Shown here piece after piece: positions 18,724-27,923 of a stretch of 64,000 nt of DNA (positions within the stretch are counted from its first letter, which is position 1; each line of letters starts with the position of its first letter). The position numbers and the translations under genes were made by a program. The notes beneath the pieces were generated by a model. It did not search any database and was not told the DNA's origin. It saw only the letters and a list, made by a program, of their open reading frames with translations. Where the stretch lies: positions 2,065,501 to 2,129,500 of the forward strand of contig NZ_CP152049.1 in assembly GCF_038630985.1 (NCBI RefSeq), read 5' to 3'. The DNA is from Paenibacillus sp. FSL H8-0548 (lineage in GTDB: Bacteria > Bacillota > Bacilli > Paenibacillales > Paenibacillaceae).

Positions 18724-18921
18724 ATGATTCAAAATTATATTGGCCGTACTGTTCAAATCATATATAACGACCGCAATCGCAAAATTTCTATTCGAACCAT
18801 TGAGGTTCGCGCTGTACGTGATAGTAAAGTTAAGGCGTTCTGTTTAGACGCTAACGCGCCGCGTACTTTTAACATCGAACAGATCATAGATGTAGAGTTA
18901 GTGAAGCAGCGTGCTGGGTGA
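18724..18921 (+). CDS. Stand-alone WYL-like mini-protein
   Basis: Protein of 65 residues starting at ATG 18724; GAGGTG lies 6 bases upstream. The pattern (VQIIYNDRNRKISIRTIEV, then KAFCLDANAPRTFNIEQI) follows the core of a WYL domain: a beta strand with Y-x-D, a conserved Arg, then a strand ending in R-x-F-x-x-x-x-I. WYL domains normally sit at the C-terminus of HTH regulators and bind nucleic acid or ligands; here it is alone with no HTH partner. The LexA-like boxes upstream suggest a DNA-damage link. A longer reading from 18616 is rejected because it would include the promoter. Confidence 0.7.
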   Translation: MIQNYIGRTVQIIYNDRNRKISIRTIEVRAVRDSKVKAFCLDANAPRTFNIEQIIDVELVKQRAG

Positions 18922-18995
18922 TGCAGCGCCTGACCGATATGTGAAAAAAATCAAAGCCTATCTTATCCAAGCGCAGTCTCAACTTGACCCACGAA

Positions 18996-19042
18996 TAAGA
19001 AAAACCCGCAAATCCCATAATAGATAAGGGGTTTGCGGGTTT
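18996..19042 (-). terminator. Terminator for tRNA-Arg (and for the WYL-like gene in the other direction)
   Basis: AAACCCGCAAATCCC faces GGGGTTTGCGGGTTT in a 15-bp stem. On the minus strand the stem is followed by GGGTTTTTCTT, a good T-run behind the tRNA gene. On the plus strand it closes the WYL-like gene less strongly. Confidence 0.85.
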
Positions 19043-19080
19043 ATGTAAATCATTAAAATGATCTAGTTTAATTCTTATGG

Positions 19081-19154
<74 letters not shown>

Positions 19155-19393
19155 ACAAGAAATAATATAGCACATATGATTATTTTATTGCAAGCCCTTT
19201 TTGTAAATTAAACTCATTTTTATGTAAATTACAATTTATGTAGGGCTGATCATCGACATTTGTTTTTTCTTTTGTTCTAACATGGTATAATCGAACGCAA
19301 GATTGAACAAATCATCAAACGGCGTGACCATAAGGCGGTGTTATCATTACAACTCCCAACGACACACAAGGCGACAGCAAGGATAACGTTTAC

Positions 19394-20299
19394 TTGTTCC
19401 CTAGCATGCTGGACCATTATCAGGTACAGTTAACCCGTATGCTAGAGGCGGAGCAATACGGGGAGGCCAAGGAGTTGCTGCGCTTTTTGCTGCAATGCCA
19501 GGGCGAGGATGCGCGCCATTATGAAGAGTGGGACAGCCTTCTAACATGGCTCGACATGGCTTTTCCTGAAGATGGAAATGGTGAAGGCGGCGTTGGATTT
19601 GTTTTGGCCAAGCAGGAAAGGGAAGAGGACGAGGCAGCTATTCGCGAGCAGCTTCTAAATCCGCCTGATCAGGATGAGGCTTATGTGAACCAAGTGCTCT
19701 ACATCATGCAAAATCATCCGATGATCGATCAGCAAATTCTTGCCCTTGAACGTGCTGCATATATTCAATCGCCGGATTTGGATGATTCCATCAAGAATTG
19801 GCTCGTAACCGGACAGGTTCACCCGGTCGTTCAGTTCAAGGCACTCCAGTGCTTGCGTAAGCGAGGTGCTACTGGAGCACTCGTTCTAGATAGACTAGGA
19901 GAGACTGTGGAGCTCGATCTAGTCGCTACGCCGCTTTCTATGGACGATTTTCCTTCACCGGTTAATCGGATATTAGAGAGAACGGAGCAGATAGCCGAGG
20001 TTGATGATCCGACTTTACCGCATTTTGCTAGAGAGCTTTGGAAGGAAAGTTTGCAATTTTTGTATGGTACGGCTGCTTATCATTGGATGCTGAGAGAAGA
20101 CGAGGATACAGTCGATTATTTTGCAGCTGCGCTGCATTTGACGCTGCTTCTAACTGTTTACGGCTCTGCGAACGATGACGATATTCGTGATACATACGGC
20201 ATTACCGAAGGATTAAGATTCCGTTATGAGCAAGCCTGCAAGGCACTCAGACAGGTTGCTGTACTGCAGCAATCGGGAGATGATGAGCCAGAGTCTTGA
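19394..20299 (+). CDS. Conserved acidic repeat-type protein upstream of tig (YsoA-like position)
   Basis: About 301 residues from the TTG at 19394. The frame is open back to 19334, and an alternative start at ATT 19346 lies behind AAGGCGGTG, a better ribosome binding site, which would add 16 residues (starting TTPNDTQG). The protein is acidic and mostly helical, with a start (YQVQLTRMLEAEQYGEAKELL) that reads like a tetratricopeptide pair. In B. subtilis the TPR protein YsoA occupies the same place before tig, which suggests the same family; function is unknown. The tig promoter overlaps its stop codon. Confidence 0.8.
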   Translation: MFPSMLDHYQVQLTRMLEAEQYGEAKELLRFLLQCQGEDARHYEEWDSLLTWLDMAFPEDGNGEGGVGFVLAKQEREEDEAAIREQLLNPPDQDEAYVNQVLYIMQNHPMIDQQILALERAAYIQSPDLDDSIKNWLVTGQVHPVVQFKALQCLRKRGATGALVLDRLGETVELDLVATPLSMDDFPSPVNRILERTEQIAEVDDPTLPHFARELWKESLQFLYGTAAYHWMLREDEDTVDYFAAALHLTLLLTVYGSANDDDIRDTYGITEGLRFRYEQACKALRQVAVLQQSGDDEPES

Positions 20300-20324
20300 T
20301 AATCTGGCGTAGCTTGTTTATAAT
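20296..20324 (+). promoter_or_regulatory. Sigma-A promoter of tig
   Basis: TTGATA (20296-20301) and TATAAT (20319-20324) are exactly 17 bp apart, 65 bp before the tig start and overlapping the stop codon of the preceding gene. Confidence 0.85.
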
Positions 20325-20388
20325 AGAATGGTTTATGAAACGTGATTACTACTGAATGCATGAGCATTTTCGGAGGGGAAGGCATAAA

Positions 20389-21678
20389 ATGAAAGCAACT
20401 TGGGAAAAAATAGACAAGAACATCGTGTCGATCGACGTGGAGGTTGAAGCGGAGAAAGTCACTGTCGCTCTTGATCAAGCATTTAAGAAAGTCGTTCAAA
20501 AAGTAAATGTACCTGGATTCCGTAAAGGTAAAGTGCCGCGCGGCATTTTTGAATCCCGTTTTGGAATTGAAAGTCTGTATCAGGATGCTATTGATATTCT
20601 GCTTCCAGACGCTTATTCCGATGCAATTAAAGAGCATGATCTTGAGCCGGTTGACCGTCCTGAGATCGATGTTGAGCAATTTGCAAAAGGCGAGAACTTC
20701 AAGTTCAAAGCAAAAGTTATCGTTAAGCCAGAAGTTACGCTTGGCGAATACAAGGGCCTAGAAGTTGAAGCAGTTGTATCCGAAGTTGCTGAAGATGAAA
20801 TCGCAGCTGAACTTGAGCGTTTGCAGCAGCGTCATGCTGAGCTTTCCGTTATTGAGGAAGGTCCTGCACAAGACGGCGACATCACAGTTATCGATTTTGA
20901 TGGCTATGTAGACGGCGAAGCGTTTGAAGGTGGAGGCGGTGAGCGCTATTCACTAGAGCTTGGTTCGAATTCGTTCATCCCAGGTTTCGAAGAGCAAGTG
21001 GTTGGCATGCAAATCGGCGACTTCAAGGATATTGACATCACTTTCCCTGAAACTTACCATGCAGAGCATCTAGCTGGTAAGCCTGCTGTATTTAAAGTTA
21101 AGCTGCATGAAATTAAACGCAAAAGTCTTCCAGCGTTGGATGATGAGTTTGCTAAAGACGTAAGCGAGTTCGATACGCTTGAAGAGTACAAGAAGGATCT
21201 TGCAGACAAGTTGAAAGTGCGCAAGGATCAAGAAGCTGAGCAAGCACTCGAAATTGCTGTAGTTGATAAAGCTACTGCTGCTGCAGACGTTGAAATTCCT
21301 GAGCCGATGATCGTTACTGAAACAGATTATATGATCAAGGATTTCGAAAGCCGTCTTAAAATGCAAGGTATGGACATGGCTTTGTACTTCCAATTCTCCG
21401 GTCAAAGCGAGTCTGTACTTCGTGATCAAATGCGCACGGATGCAGAAAAACGCGTTCGCAACAACCTTGTGCTTGATGCAATTGCTAAAGCTGAAGGCAT
21501 CGTTGCAAATGACGAGGACTTGAACGAAGAGCTTGAGAAGCTGTCCAAATCATACAACCGTCCATCGGAAGAGCTTCGTGCAATTTTTGAACAAAATGGC
21601 AACATCAACAGTATTAAAGAAGATATTTCGCTTCGCAAAACAATTAAGTTTTTGCTTGATAACAGCAAAACTGCATAA
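20389..21678 (+). CDS. tig: Trigger factor
   Basis: Protein of 429 residues, the usual size. Ribosome-bound chaperone with peptidyl-prolyl isomerase activity that meets nascent chains at the exit tunnel. The ribosome-docking loop VPGFRKGKVPRGIFESRFG is at residues about 41-59, the FKBP-like isomerase domain near 150-240 (DITVIDFDGYVDGEAFEGG), and the C-terminal helical arms follow. ATG 20389 is chosen because CGGAGGGG lies about 10 bases upstream and MKATWEKIDKN is the usual N-terminus. Own promoter and terminator; followed by clpP and clpX as in many Bacillota. Confidence 0.97.
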   Translation: MKATWEKIDKNIVSIDVEVEAEKVTVALDQAFKKVVQKVNVPGFRKGKVPRGIFESRFGIESLYQDAIDILLPDAYSDAIKEHDLEPVDRPEIDVEQFAKGENFKFKAKVIVKPEVTLGEYKGLEVEAVVSEVAEDEIAAELERLQQRHAELSVIEEGPAQDGDITVIDFDGYVDGEAFEGGGGERYSLELGSNSFIPGFEEQVVGMQIGDFKDIDITFPETYHAEHLAGKPAVFKVKLHEIKRKSLPALDDEFAKDVSEFDTLEEYKKDLADKLKVRKDQEAEQALEIAVVDKATAAADVEIPEPMIVTETDYMIKDFESRLKMQGMDMALYFQFSGQSESVLRDQMRTDAEKRVRNNLVLDAIAKAEGIVANDEDLNEELEKLSKSYNRPSEELRAIFEQNGNINSIKEDISLRKTIKFLLDNSKTA

Positions 21679-21719
21679 GTTGTACCATAAGCATAATTTA
21701 ATAAAAGCTTGACTCAAGG

Positions 21720-21750
21720 CAAGGCACGTCATTGGTACGTGCCTTGTTTT
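21720..21750 (+). terminator. Terminator after tig
   Basis: Perfect 10-bp stem CAAGGCACGT/ACGTGCCTTG with a 7-base loop, followed by TTTT. Confidence 0.9.
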
Positions 21751-21839
21751 GACCCTACATATGGAAATGTGCTCGTCTTGGAGAGTAATCTCCGTACATA
21801 TCGAACGGCCGGCGTCGTATACTGTTAGTACTTGGAAAA

Positions 21840-21868
21840 ATGACATCATTACGATGACGTGTTACAAT
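21840..21868 (+). promoter_or_regulatory. Probable sigma-A promoter of clpP
   Basis: ATGACA (21840-21845) and TACAAT (21863-21868) are 17 bp apart, about 42 bp before the clpP start. No CtsR heptad repeat was recognised. Confidence 0.6.
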
Positions 21869-21909
21869 AAGTAAGTAACCTAAGCCATAAATGAAAAGAG
21901 GTTGGTCGC

Positions 21910-22503
21910 ATGAATCTGGTACCGATCGTAGTCGAACAAACGAATCGCGGGGAACGTTCTTACGATATTTACTCCCGTTTGCTGAAGGACCGTATTATTT
22001 TCCTTGGGAGCGCAATTGATGATGACGTAGCAAACTCCATCATTGCACAGCTGCTGTTTCTGGCGGCCGACGATCCAGAGAAAGACATTCATTTGTACAT
22101 TAACTCACCTGGCGGCTCCGTGACTGCAGGAATGGGTATATTTGATACGATGCAATATATTAAGCCTGAGGTGTCCACCATTTGCATGGGAATGGCAGCA
22201 AGCATGGGCTCTCTTCTTCTTACTGCGGGCGCGAAGGGCAAGCGTTTTGCACTTCCTAATGCAGAAGTAATGATTCACCAACCGCTAGGTGGAGTTCGTG
22301 GCCAAGCGTCTGATATTAAGATTCATGCGGATTGGATTTTGAAAACAAAACAAAAGCTAAATCAAATTTACGTAGATCGCACCGGCCAGCCTTATGAAAA
22401 AATCGACCGCGATACCGACCGTGACAATTTCATGAGCGCGGAAGAGGCTCTTGCCTACGGTTTGATTGACAAGGTGATTACAGCACCGGTATCGACGATT
22501 TAA
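21910..22503 (+). CDS. clpP: ATP-dependent Clp protease proteolytic subunit
   Basis: Protein of 197 residues. ClpP forms the 14-subunit serine protease chamber that degrades proteins fed by ClpX or ClpC. The catalytic triad is visible: Ser98 in GMAASMGS, His123 in MIHQPLGG and Asp172 in [11 protein letters not shown]. The N-terminus [21 protein letters not shown] is typical. GAGGTTGGTC lies before the ATG. clpX begins 17 bp after the stop, so the two form an operon. Confidence 0.98.
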   Translation: MNLVPIVVEQTNRGERSYDIYSRLLKDRIIFLGSAIDDDVANSIIAQLLFLAADDPEKDIHLYINSPGGSVTAGMGIFDTMQYIKPEVSTICMGMAASMGSLLLTAGAKGKRFALPNAEVMIHQPLGGVRGQASDIKIHADWILKTKQKLNQIYVDRTGQPYEKIDRDTDRDNFMSAEEALAYGLIDKVITAPVSTI

Positions 22504-22519
22504 TCGAAGGGGTGATTAC

Positions 22520-23776
22520 ATGTTTAAATTCAACGACGAAAAAGGACAGTTAAAATGTTCATTCTGCGGCAAGTCGCAGGAACAAGTACGTAAATTGGTT
22601 GCCGGTCCCGGCGTCTATATATGTGATGAATGTATCGAGCTGTGTACCGAAATTGTTGAGGAAGAACTCGGCAATGAGGAAGAGCTTGATCTTAAGGATA
22701 TTCCGAAACCGAAAGATATCCGTGCTATTTTGGATTCTTATGTTATCGGTCAAGAATTTGCGAAAAAATCGTTGTCTGTAGCGGTATACAATCATTACAA
22801 ACGAATTAATTCCGGCAGCAAAATTGAAGACGTTGAATTGCAAAAGAGTAACATTCTACTGCTTGGTCCTACTGGATCAGGTAAAACGCTACTCGCTCAA
22901 ACGATGGCGAAAATTTTGAATGTTCCTTTTGCTATAGCTGATGCAACTTCGCTTACCGAAGCGGGTTATGTTGGTGAGGATGTTGAAAATATTTTGCTTA
23001 AGCTCATTCAAGCAGCAGACTATGACGTGGAGAAGGCTGAGCGCGGTATTATTTATATCGATGAGATCGATAAAGTAGCCCGCAAATCAGAAAATCCGTC
23101 GATCACGCGCGATGTTTCTGGCGAGGGTGTACAGCAAGCACTATTGAAAATTCTTGAAGGCACGGTAGCTTCCGTTCCGCCACAAGGTGGACGCAAGCAT
23201 CCGCACCAAGAGTTCATTCAAATCGACACGACGAACATTTTGTTCATTTGCGGCGGCGCGTTTGACGGGCTGGAGTCATTGATCAAACGTCGTATCGGCA
23301 AGAAAGTAATTGGATTCAGCTCTGCAGGCGAAATGCAGAAGGATTTGAAAGCTGGCGAGTATCTGACGATGGTGCTGCCTGAGGATCTGCTGAAGTTTGG
23401 GCTTATTCCTGAATTTGTGGGACGCTTGCCAATCATTTCAACTTTGGAGCCGCTTGATGAGCCAGCACTCGTTCGGATCTTGTCTGAGCCGAAGAACGCG
23501 CTTGTTAAGCAGTATCAGAAGCTGCTTGAAATGGATAATGTGAAGCTGGATTTCGAGCCTGCTGCTCTTGATGCTATCGCTAAGGAAGCGATCAAGCGCA
23601 ATACAGGCGCACGGGGCCTGCGTGCCATTATCGAAAGCATCATGCTTGAAGTTATGTATGAGGTTCCATCACGCGATGATCTGAGTACATGCCTGATTAC
23701 TGAGCAAACGGTTCAAGAGAAAATCATGCCTGAGCTTACGACGAAGAAGAGCAAGAAGAAGGAAGAAAGCGCGTAA
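22520..23776 (+). CDS. clpX: ATP-dependent Clp protease ATP-binding subunit ClpX
   Basis: Protein of 418 residues. AAA+ unfoldase that recognises tagged substrates and threads them into ClpP. The N-terminal zinc-binding domain shows CSFCGK and CDECIELC (four Cys). Walker A GPTGSGKT lies near residue 116, pore loop GYVG near 151, Walker [10 protein letters not shown] near 180, and the RKH loop in GGRKHPHQE. The C-terminal [10 protein letters not shown] tail is basic, then acidic. Cotranscribed with clpP. Confidence 0.98.
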   Translation: MFKFNDEKGQLKCSFCGKSQEQVRKLVAGPGVYICDECIELCTEIVEEELGNEEELDLKDIPKPKDIRAILDSYVIGQEFAKKSLSVAVYNHYKRINSGSKIEDVELQKSNILLLGPTGSGKTLLAQTMAKILNVPFAIADATSLTEAGYVGEDVENILLKLIQAADYDVEKAERGIIYIDEIDKVARKSENPSITRDVSGEGVQQALLKILEGTVASVPPQGGRKHPHQEFIQIDTTNILFICGGAFDGLESLIKRRIGKKVIGFSSAGEMQKDLKAGEYLTMVLPEDLLKFGLIPEFVGRLPIISTLEPLDEPALVRILSEPKNALVKQYQKLLEMDNVKLDFEPAALDAIAKEAIKRNTGARGLRAIIESIMLEVMYEVPSRDDLSTCLITEQTVQEKIMPELTTKKSKKKEESA

Positions 23777-23847
23777 GCTAGCGCTCAAATATAAGCGGCT
23801 ATAGATCAAACCTCTAGCTTATCTTATATTTCACCGCGAAGCGACTT

Positions 23848-23949
23848 GCCGCCACCAGTTGAACGGCGGCATTCGTTTACGCTTGACTACCGTCATTGTT
23901 TCCACCCAGCCGTGCGGTTTTTACCGCCAGTCAAAGGGTGGACTTTGAC
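23848..23949 (+). promoter_or_regulatory. Structured leader upstream of ispG with competing stems
   Basis: Three stems can form: GCCGCC/GGCGGC (23848-23853/23865-23870); TCCACCC/GGGTGGA (23901-23907/23936-23942) enclosing GCGGT/ACCGC; and GTCAAAG/CTTTGAC (23930-23936/23943-23949). The last two cannot form together because GGGTGGA overlaps the third stem and its loop. No T-run follows. A regulatory role is inferred only from this geometry. Confidence 0.4.
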
Positions 23950-23970
23950 GTTCATGGGAGAGATAAACTT

Positions 23971-25080
23971 ATGTACTTACGTCAAGATACGGTAGCGGTC
24001 AAAGTCGGCAATCTTACAATCGGCGGCAGTAATGAAGTTCTTATTCAAAGTATGTGTACGACCAAGACCGCTGATGTGGATGCGACAGTCGCTGAGATAT
24101 TGCGTCTTGAAGAAGCAGGCTGTCAGCTTGTAAGGGTTACGGTTAACAACAAGGAAGCAGCAGAAGCTATTAAAGAAATTAAAAAACGCATTCATATTCC
24201 GCTCGTTGCGGATATTCATTTTGACTATCGTTTGGCTCTTCTCGCAATTGAGAACGGGATTGACAAGGTTCGGATTAATCCGGGCAATATCGGTCGTCGT
24301 GAGCGGATAGAGGCTGTTGTAAAGGCGTGCAAGGAAAAAGGCATCCCTATTCGAATCGGCGTTAATGCAGGCTCGCTCGAAAATCATTTATTAGAGAAGT
24401 ACGGCTATCCAACGCCTGAAGCAATGGTAGAGAGTGCACTTTTTCATATTGGTATTTTGGAGGAGCTGGATTTCCATGATATCATCGTGTCGCTCAAAGC
24501 GTCTGATGTTCCGATGGCGATAGCGGCTTACTCGATGGCAGCAAAAGTAATCAAGTATCCGCTCCACCTTGGTATTACAGAAGCAGGCACACTGCATACG
24601 GGTACGATCAAGAGCTCGGCAGGCATAGGCGCCTTGCTTGCGCTTGGCATAGGGAATACACTACGTATTAGTCTTAGTGCAGATACAGTGGAAGAAGTTA
24701 AAGTGGCTCGCGAGCTGCTCAAAACATTCGGCTTAATCACAAATGCAGCTACGCTCGTATCCTGCCCGACCTGCGGTAGATTGGATATTGATCTATTCTC
24801 GATTGCAAACGAGGTAGAAGATTATATTGCGAAGATCAAGGTTCCGATCAAGGTCTCTGTACTAGGCTGTGCGGTCAACGGTCCTGGTGAGGCCCGTGAG
24901 GCTGATATCGGCATTGCAGGAGCAAGAGGCGAGGGTATGCTCTTCCGCTACGGTGAGCTGATCCGTAAGGTGCCTGAGGCTGAGCTGCTGGATGAACTGA
25001 AGAAGGAAATAGATGAAATCGTGCGAGTATTTGAAGCGACCGGCGAAATTCCTGGCCGCAAGCATCATACGCCGGCTTAA
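23971..25080 (+). CDS. ispG: 4-hydroxy-3-methylbut-2-enyl-diphosphate synthase
   Basis: Protein of 369 residues. IspG converts methylerythritol cyclodiphosphate to HMBPP in the non-mevalonate isoprenoid pathway, using a 4Fe-4S cluster. The N-terminus carries [10 protein letters not shown] and [14 protein letters not shown]; the cluster ligands are in SCPTCGR and [10 protein letters not shown] near the C-terminus. ATG 23971 is chosen because [19 protein letters not shown] matches the family start; GGGAGAGA lies about 10 bases upstream. An in-frame upstream reading from 23896 lies in the hairpin-rich leader and is rejected. Its own terminator follows. Confidence 0.96.
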   Translation: MYLRQDTVAVKVGNLTIGGSNEVLIQSMCTTKTADVDATVAEILRLEEAGCQLVRVTVNNKEAAEAIKEIKKRIHIPLVADIHFDYRLALLAIENGIDKVRINPGNIGRRERIEAVVKACKEKGIPIRIGVNAGSLENHLLEKYGYPTPEAMVESALFHIGILEELDFHDIIVSLKASDVPMAIAAYSMAAKVIKYPLHLGITEAGTLHTGTIKSSAGIGALLALGIGNTLRISLSADTVEEVKVARELLKTFGLITNAATLVSCPTCGRLDIDLFSIANEVEDYIAKIKVPIKVSVLGCAVNGPGEAREADIGIAGARGEGMLFRYGELIRKVPEAELLDELKKEIDEIVRVFEATGEIPGRKHHTPA

Positions 25081-25085
25081 TCGAT

Positions 25086-25133
25086 AAAGAGGTTAATTAA
25101 CATCTAATTTAGATGTTGGTTAGCCTCTTTTTT
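25086..25133 (+). terminator. Terminator after ispG
   Basis: AAAGAGGTTAATTAACATCT faces AGATGTTGGTTAGCCTCTT in a long imperfect stem, followed by TTTTT. Confidence 0.87.
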
Positions 25134-25254
25134 GTTTGCCTATAACTGAAAGAGCTCGCATAGATGCTAGCATCATGCATAGTTTTCAGAAAATAAGGGA
25201 AAATAATGATTACAAAGTTCTTTATGTGCGGATCGCTAAGGGGGGAGAGCGAAT

Positions 25255-26352
25255 GTGGAGAAGATCAGTCTGAATCAGCTTGGATCTATGATCATACTGT
25301 TTTTAATCGGAAGCTCCTCTTTGTTTTTACTGGCTAGCGATGCAGGTAAGGATGCGTGGATTGCTGTATTTGTAGGTATGTTAATTGGCTTGGTATTGTT
25401 AGGGGCTGTTAATTTAACCTTGTATCGATTGATGCCGGAGCTAAATCTGGTTGAAATGATATTTGAATTGTTGGGGAAGCCAATAGGATACATAATCTCT
25501 TTTTCTTATGTCGTTTATTTTTGCTATAAAGCTATTCGCAATGTAAGAGAATTTGGAGATTTGATGATTATGTATTTGCTGCCTGAAACACCATTGGCGG
25601 CGTTGATGCTGCTTATTTGTGCGATCGCAGCCTTTACTGTATTTCATGGTATTGATGTTTTTTTTCGTATGGCGGAGGCAATTCTGCCGATCATCGTCGG
25701 CATTTATATTTTATTTTTTGTACTAATTGCTGTTTCAGGCTTGCTTCATTTTCAGAACCTGACCCCTATAATGGACGCAGGCTTTGGACCGATCTGGGAT
25801 GCCGCCTTTCCGGAGCTCATATCCTTTCCATTTGGCGAGCTAGTTCTGTTCTTGATGTTTTGGAAGTATGTCGCGAAATCGAAGGGCTTAATGAGTCTGA
25901 GCTTGAAAAGTTATTTTTTTGCGGGCTGCTTTATTACGCTAACGAATGTGATTATTTTTGCGGGTCTGGGGAACATTTCCACCACAGTAAGCATTCCGCT
26001 TATGCAGCTGACCAGCCATATTGAAGTTTTTCAGTTCTTAGATCGTATCGACTCATTTGTAGCATTACAGCTTTTTACAGGTGTGTTTTTTAAGCTGACG
26101 GCGTATTATTTTGGTGCTGTATTAGCACTCTCGTATTTAATAAAATTTAAGCGGAAGTACAATATTATATTAATTGGGGCTGCGATTTTCATTGGGTCCT
26201 TCGTATTTAGAAGCTACATGGAGCAAGTGCGAATTGGCTTTCAGCTTAATGTGAAATATCATTTTCCAATCTTCCAAATGCTACTTCCGCTGCTGCTGCT
26301 TTTATTGGCCATTATGAAAAAGAGAAGAAGTGAGAAGGTGCTTTTGGAATGA
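25255..26352 (+). CDS. GerAB-family spore germination permease (first B subunit)
   Basis: Protein of 365 residues with a GTG start behind AAGGGGGGAG. About ten hydrophobic segments are visible, for example MIILFLIGSSSLFLLAS near the N-terminus and MLLPLLLLLLAIM near the end. This is the GerAB/ArcD-type permease of the APC superfamily, the subunit that binds the germinant in the inner spore membrane. It opens a five-gene operon; its stop overlaps the next start by four bases (ATGA). The operon has a second B gene, so the two may be alternative or paired subunits. The germinant cannot be told from sequence. Confidence 0.9.
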   Translation: MEKISLNQLGSMIILFLIGSSSLFLLASDAGKDAWIAVFVGMLIGLVLLGAVNLTLYRLMPELNLVEMIFELLGKPIGYIISFSYVVYFCYKAIRNVREFGDLMIMYLLPETPLAALMLLICAIAAFTVFHGIDVFFRMAEAILPIIVGIYILFFVLIAVSGLLHFQNLTPIMDAGFGPIWDAAFPELISFPFGELVLFLMFWKYVAKSKGLMSLSLKSYFFAGCFITLTNVIIFAGLGNISTTVSIPLMQLTSHIEVFQFLDRIDSFVALQLFTGVFFKLTAYYFGAVLALSYLIKFKRKYNIILIGAAIFIGSFVFRSYMEQVRIGFQLNVKYHFPIFQMLLPLLLLLLAIMKKRRSEKVLLE

Positions 26353-27923
26353 ACAAGCAGATCGATATCGAAATGGATTCAACTAAAAATAATGAAAAGC
26401 TCTTATCCACGGATTTGGAGCAAAATTTAAAAATGGTAACGGATGAGCTCGGGACTGAGCCGGATATCGTTATTCGGCAGCTGCATCTCTACAAAGACAG
26501 CAAAGCGGCTTTGCTTTATATTGCTGGAATGGCGGATTCCAATGCCGTTAATTTACTTGTGATGAGCATGATTTCAGAGCCTTCACCTCTTTGCGGCGAT
26601 AGGGCAGAAGAAGAGGAGACACCCTTTCAGACCCTAATGTATCGCTCTATAGCCATCGGCGGTGTGTTGAAGCTCAATCGTATAAGCGAAGTATTGCTTT
26701 CGATGCTTGAAGGAAATTCGGTTATATTGCTGGACGGCTTTAATGAGGCGCTAATCGCTAGTACCACTGGCGGGGAAAAACGTTCGGTGGAGGAATCGAG
26801 CACACAAACCGTCGTTCGCGGCCCTAAGGAAGGCTTTACCGAAAGTTTACATACGAACACAACGCTCATTCGAAAAAAAATTAAATCGGCTAATTTGCGT
26901 TTCGAGTATATGATCATCGGTCATCAAACCAAAACAACAATAGCGGTTGCATATATGAAGGGTATTGTAGTTGAGAGCGTCGTACAGGAAGTGCACAAAA
27001 GGCTAAAGTCAATCGATACGGACAGCATCCTTGAGAGTGGATATATTGAAGAGTTTATTCAGGATACGACCTTCACTCCATTTCCGCTGCTTCAAAACTC
27101 TGAGCGTCCTGATGCAGTTGCTGCAGGGCTGCTGGAGGGACAGGTAGCTATTATTGTTGATGGCACACCTTTCGTTCTGCTGGCGCCCGTAACGTTCGTT
27201 CGTTTTTTTCAGTCCAGTGAGGATTATTATCAGCGATACGATATTGCAACCTTTTTGCGAATTATTCGATTTGGTTCTTTTTTTGCCTCCATGCTGCTGC
27301 CGTCGCTCTACATTGCGATTACGACCTTCCATCAGGAAATGCTCCCGACACCGCTTTTAATAAGCATTGCTGCACAAAGAGAAGGTGTGCCTTTTCCTGC
27401 GTTAGTTGAAGCCATGCTTATGGAGATTACCTTCGAGGTTTTGCGGGAGGCTGGGGTAAGGATGCCGAGGATTATCGGTCCTGCCATATCGATCGTTGGT
27501 GCTCTTGTGCTCGGTCAATCTGCGGTTCAAGCAGGCTTGGTGTCTGCTGCGATGGTCATCGTGGTATCCTTTACGGCTATTGCAAGCTTCGTCATTCCGG
27601 CTGTTAATATGGGGACGGCAGCTCGCCTCATTCGTTTTGTGCTGATGATTCTAGCTGGCAGCTTCGGTGTATTTGGCATATTGGCTGGGCTGATGATTCT
27701 TCTTACACATTTGTCGGCGCTGCGCTCCTTTGGTGTTCCGTATTTAACTCCTATAGCGCCGCTCGTGCCTGGAAATTTAAAGGATGTATTTATAAGAGTT
27801 CCGTGGTGGGCCATGAGCAAGCGTCCATCGAGCGCTAAAATGAAGGGCAGCAGGCGTCAAGGTCAGCCTAGCAGTGTCGCTGACATGCAGGGCGACTCTG
27901 AGGAAGGCAGTGATGTATTGTGA
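26349..27923 (+). CDS. GerA-family spore germination receptor A subunit
   Basis: Protein of 524 residues. The N-terminal soluble part (1-285) holds the GerA signature pieces KAALLYIAGMADSNAVNLLV and VVRGPKEGFTESLHTNTTLI with RFEYMIIGHQTKTTIAVAYM; the C-terminal part (about 300-480) has the conserved membrane segments, including LLPSLYIAITTFHQEMLPT and a stretch rich in Met/Gly. The A subunit forms the oligomeric core (proposed ion channel) of the germinant receptor. Four-base overlaps join it to both neighbours, indicating translational coupling. The basic, Ser-rich tail (about 490-524) is unusual but not alarming. Confidence 0.95.
   Translation: MNKQIDIEMDSTKNNEKLLSTDLEQNLKMVTDELGTEPDIVIRQLHLYKDSKAALLYIAGMADSNAVNLLVMSMISEPSPLCGDRAEEEETPFQTLMYRSIAIGGVLKLNRISEVLLSMLEGNSVILLDGFNEALIASTTGGEKRSVEESSTQTVVRGPKEGFTESLHTNTTLIRKKIKSANLRFEYMIIGHQTKTTIAVAYMKGIVVESVVQEVHKRLKSIDTDSILESGYIEEFIQDTTFTPFPLLQNSERPDAVAAGLLEGQVAIIVDGTPFVLLAPVTFVRFFQSSEDYYQRYDIATFLRIIRFGSFFASMLLPSLYIAITTFHQEMLPTPLLISIAAQREGVPFPALVEAMLMEITFEVLREAGVRMPRIIGPAISIVGALVLGQSAVQAGLVSAAMVIVVSFTAIASFVIPAVNMGTAARLIRFVLMILAGSFGVFGILAGLMILLTHLSALRSFGVPYLTPIAPLVPGNLKDVFIRVPWWAMSKRPSSAKMKGSRRQGQPSSVADMQGDSEEGSDVL

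Noticed and set aside
18616..18921. Longer version of the WYL-like protein starting at 18616
   Set aside because: It would translate the promoter and operator region; ATG 18724 has a proper ribosome binding site.
23787..23831. Terminator after clpX
   Set aside because: AAATATAAG/CTTATATTT can pair, but the loop is long and imperfect and no T-run follows; it was not listed as a terminator.
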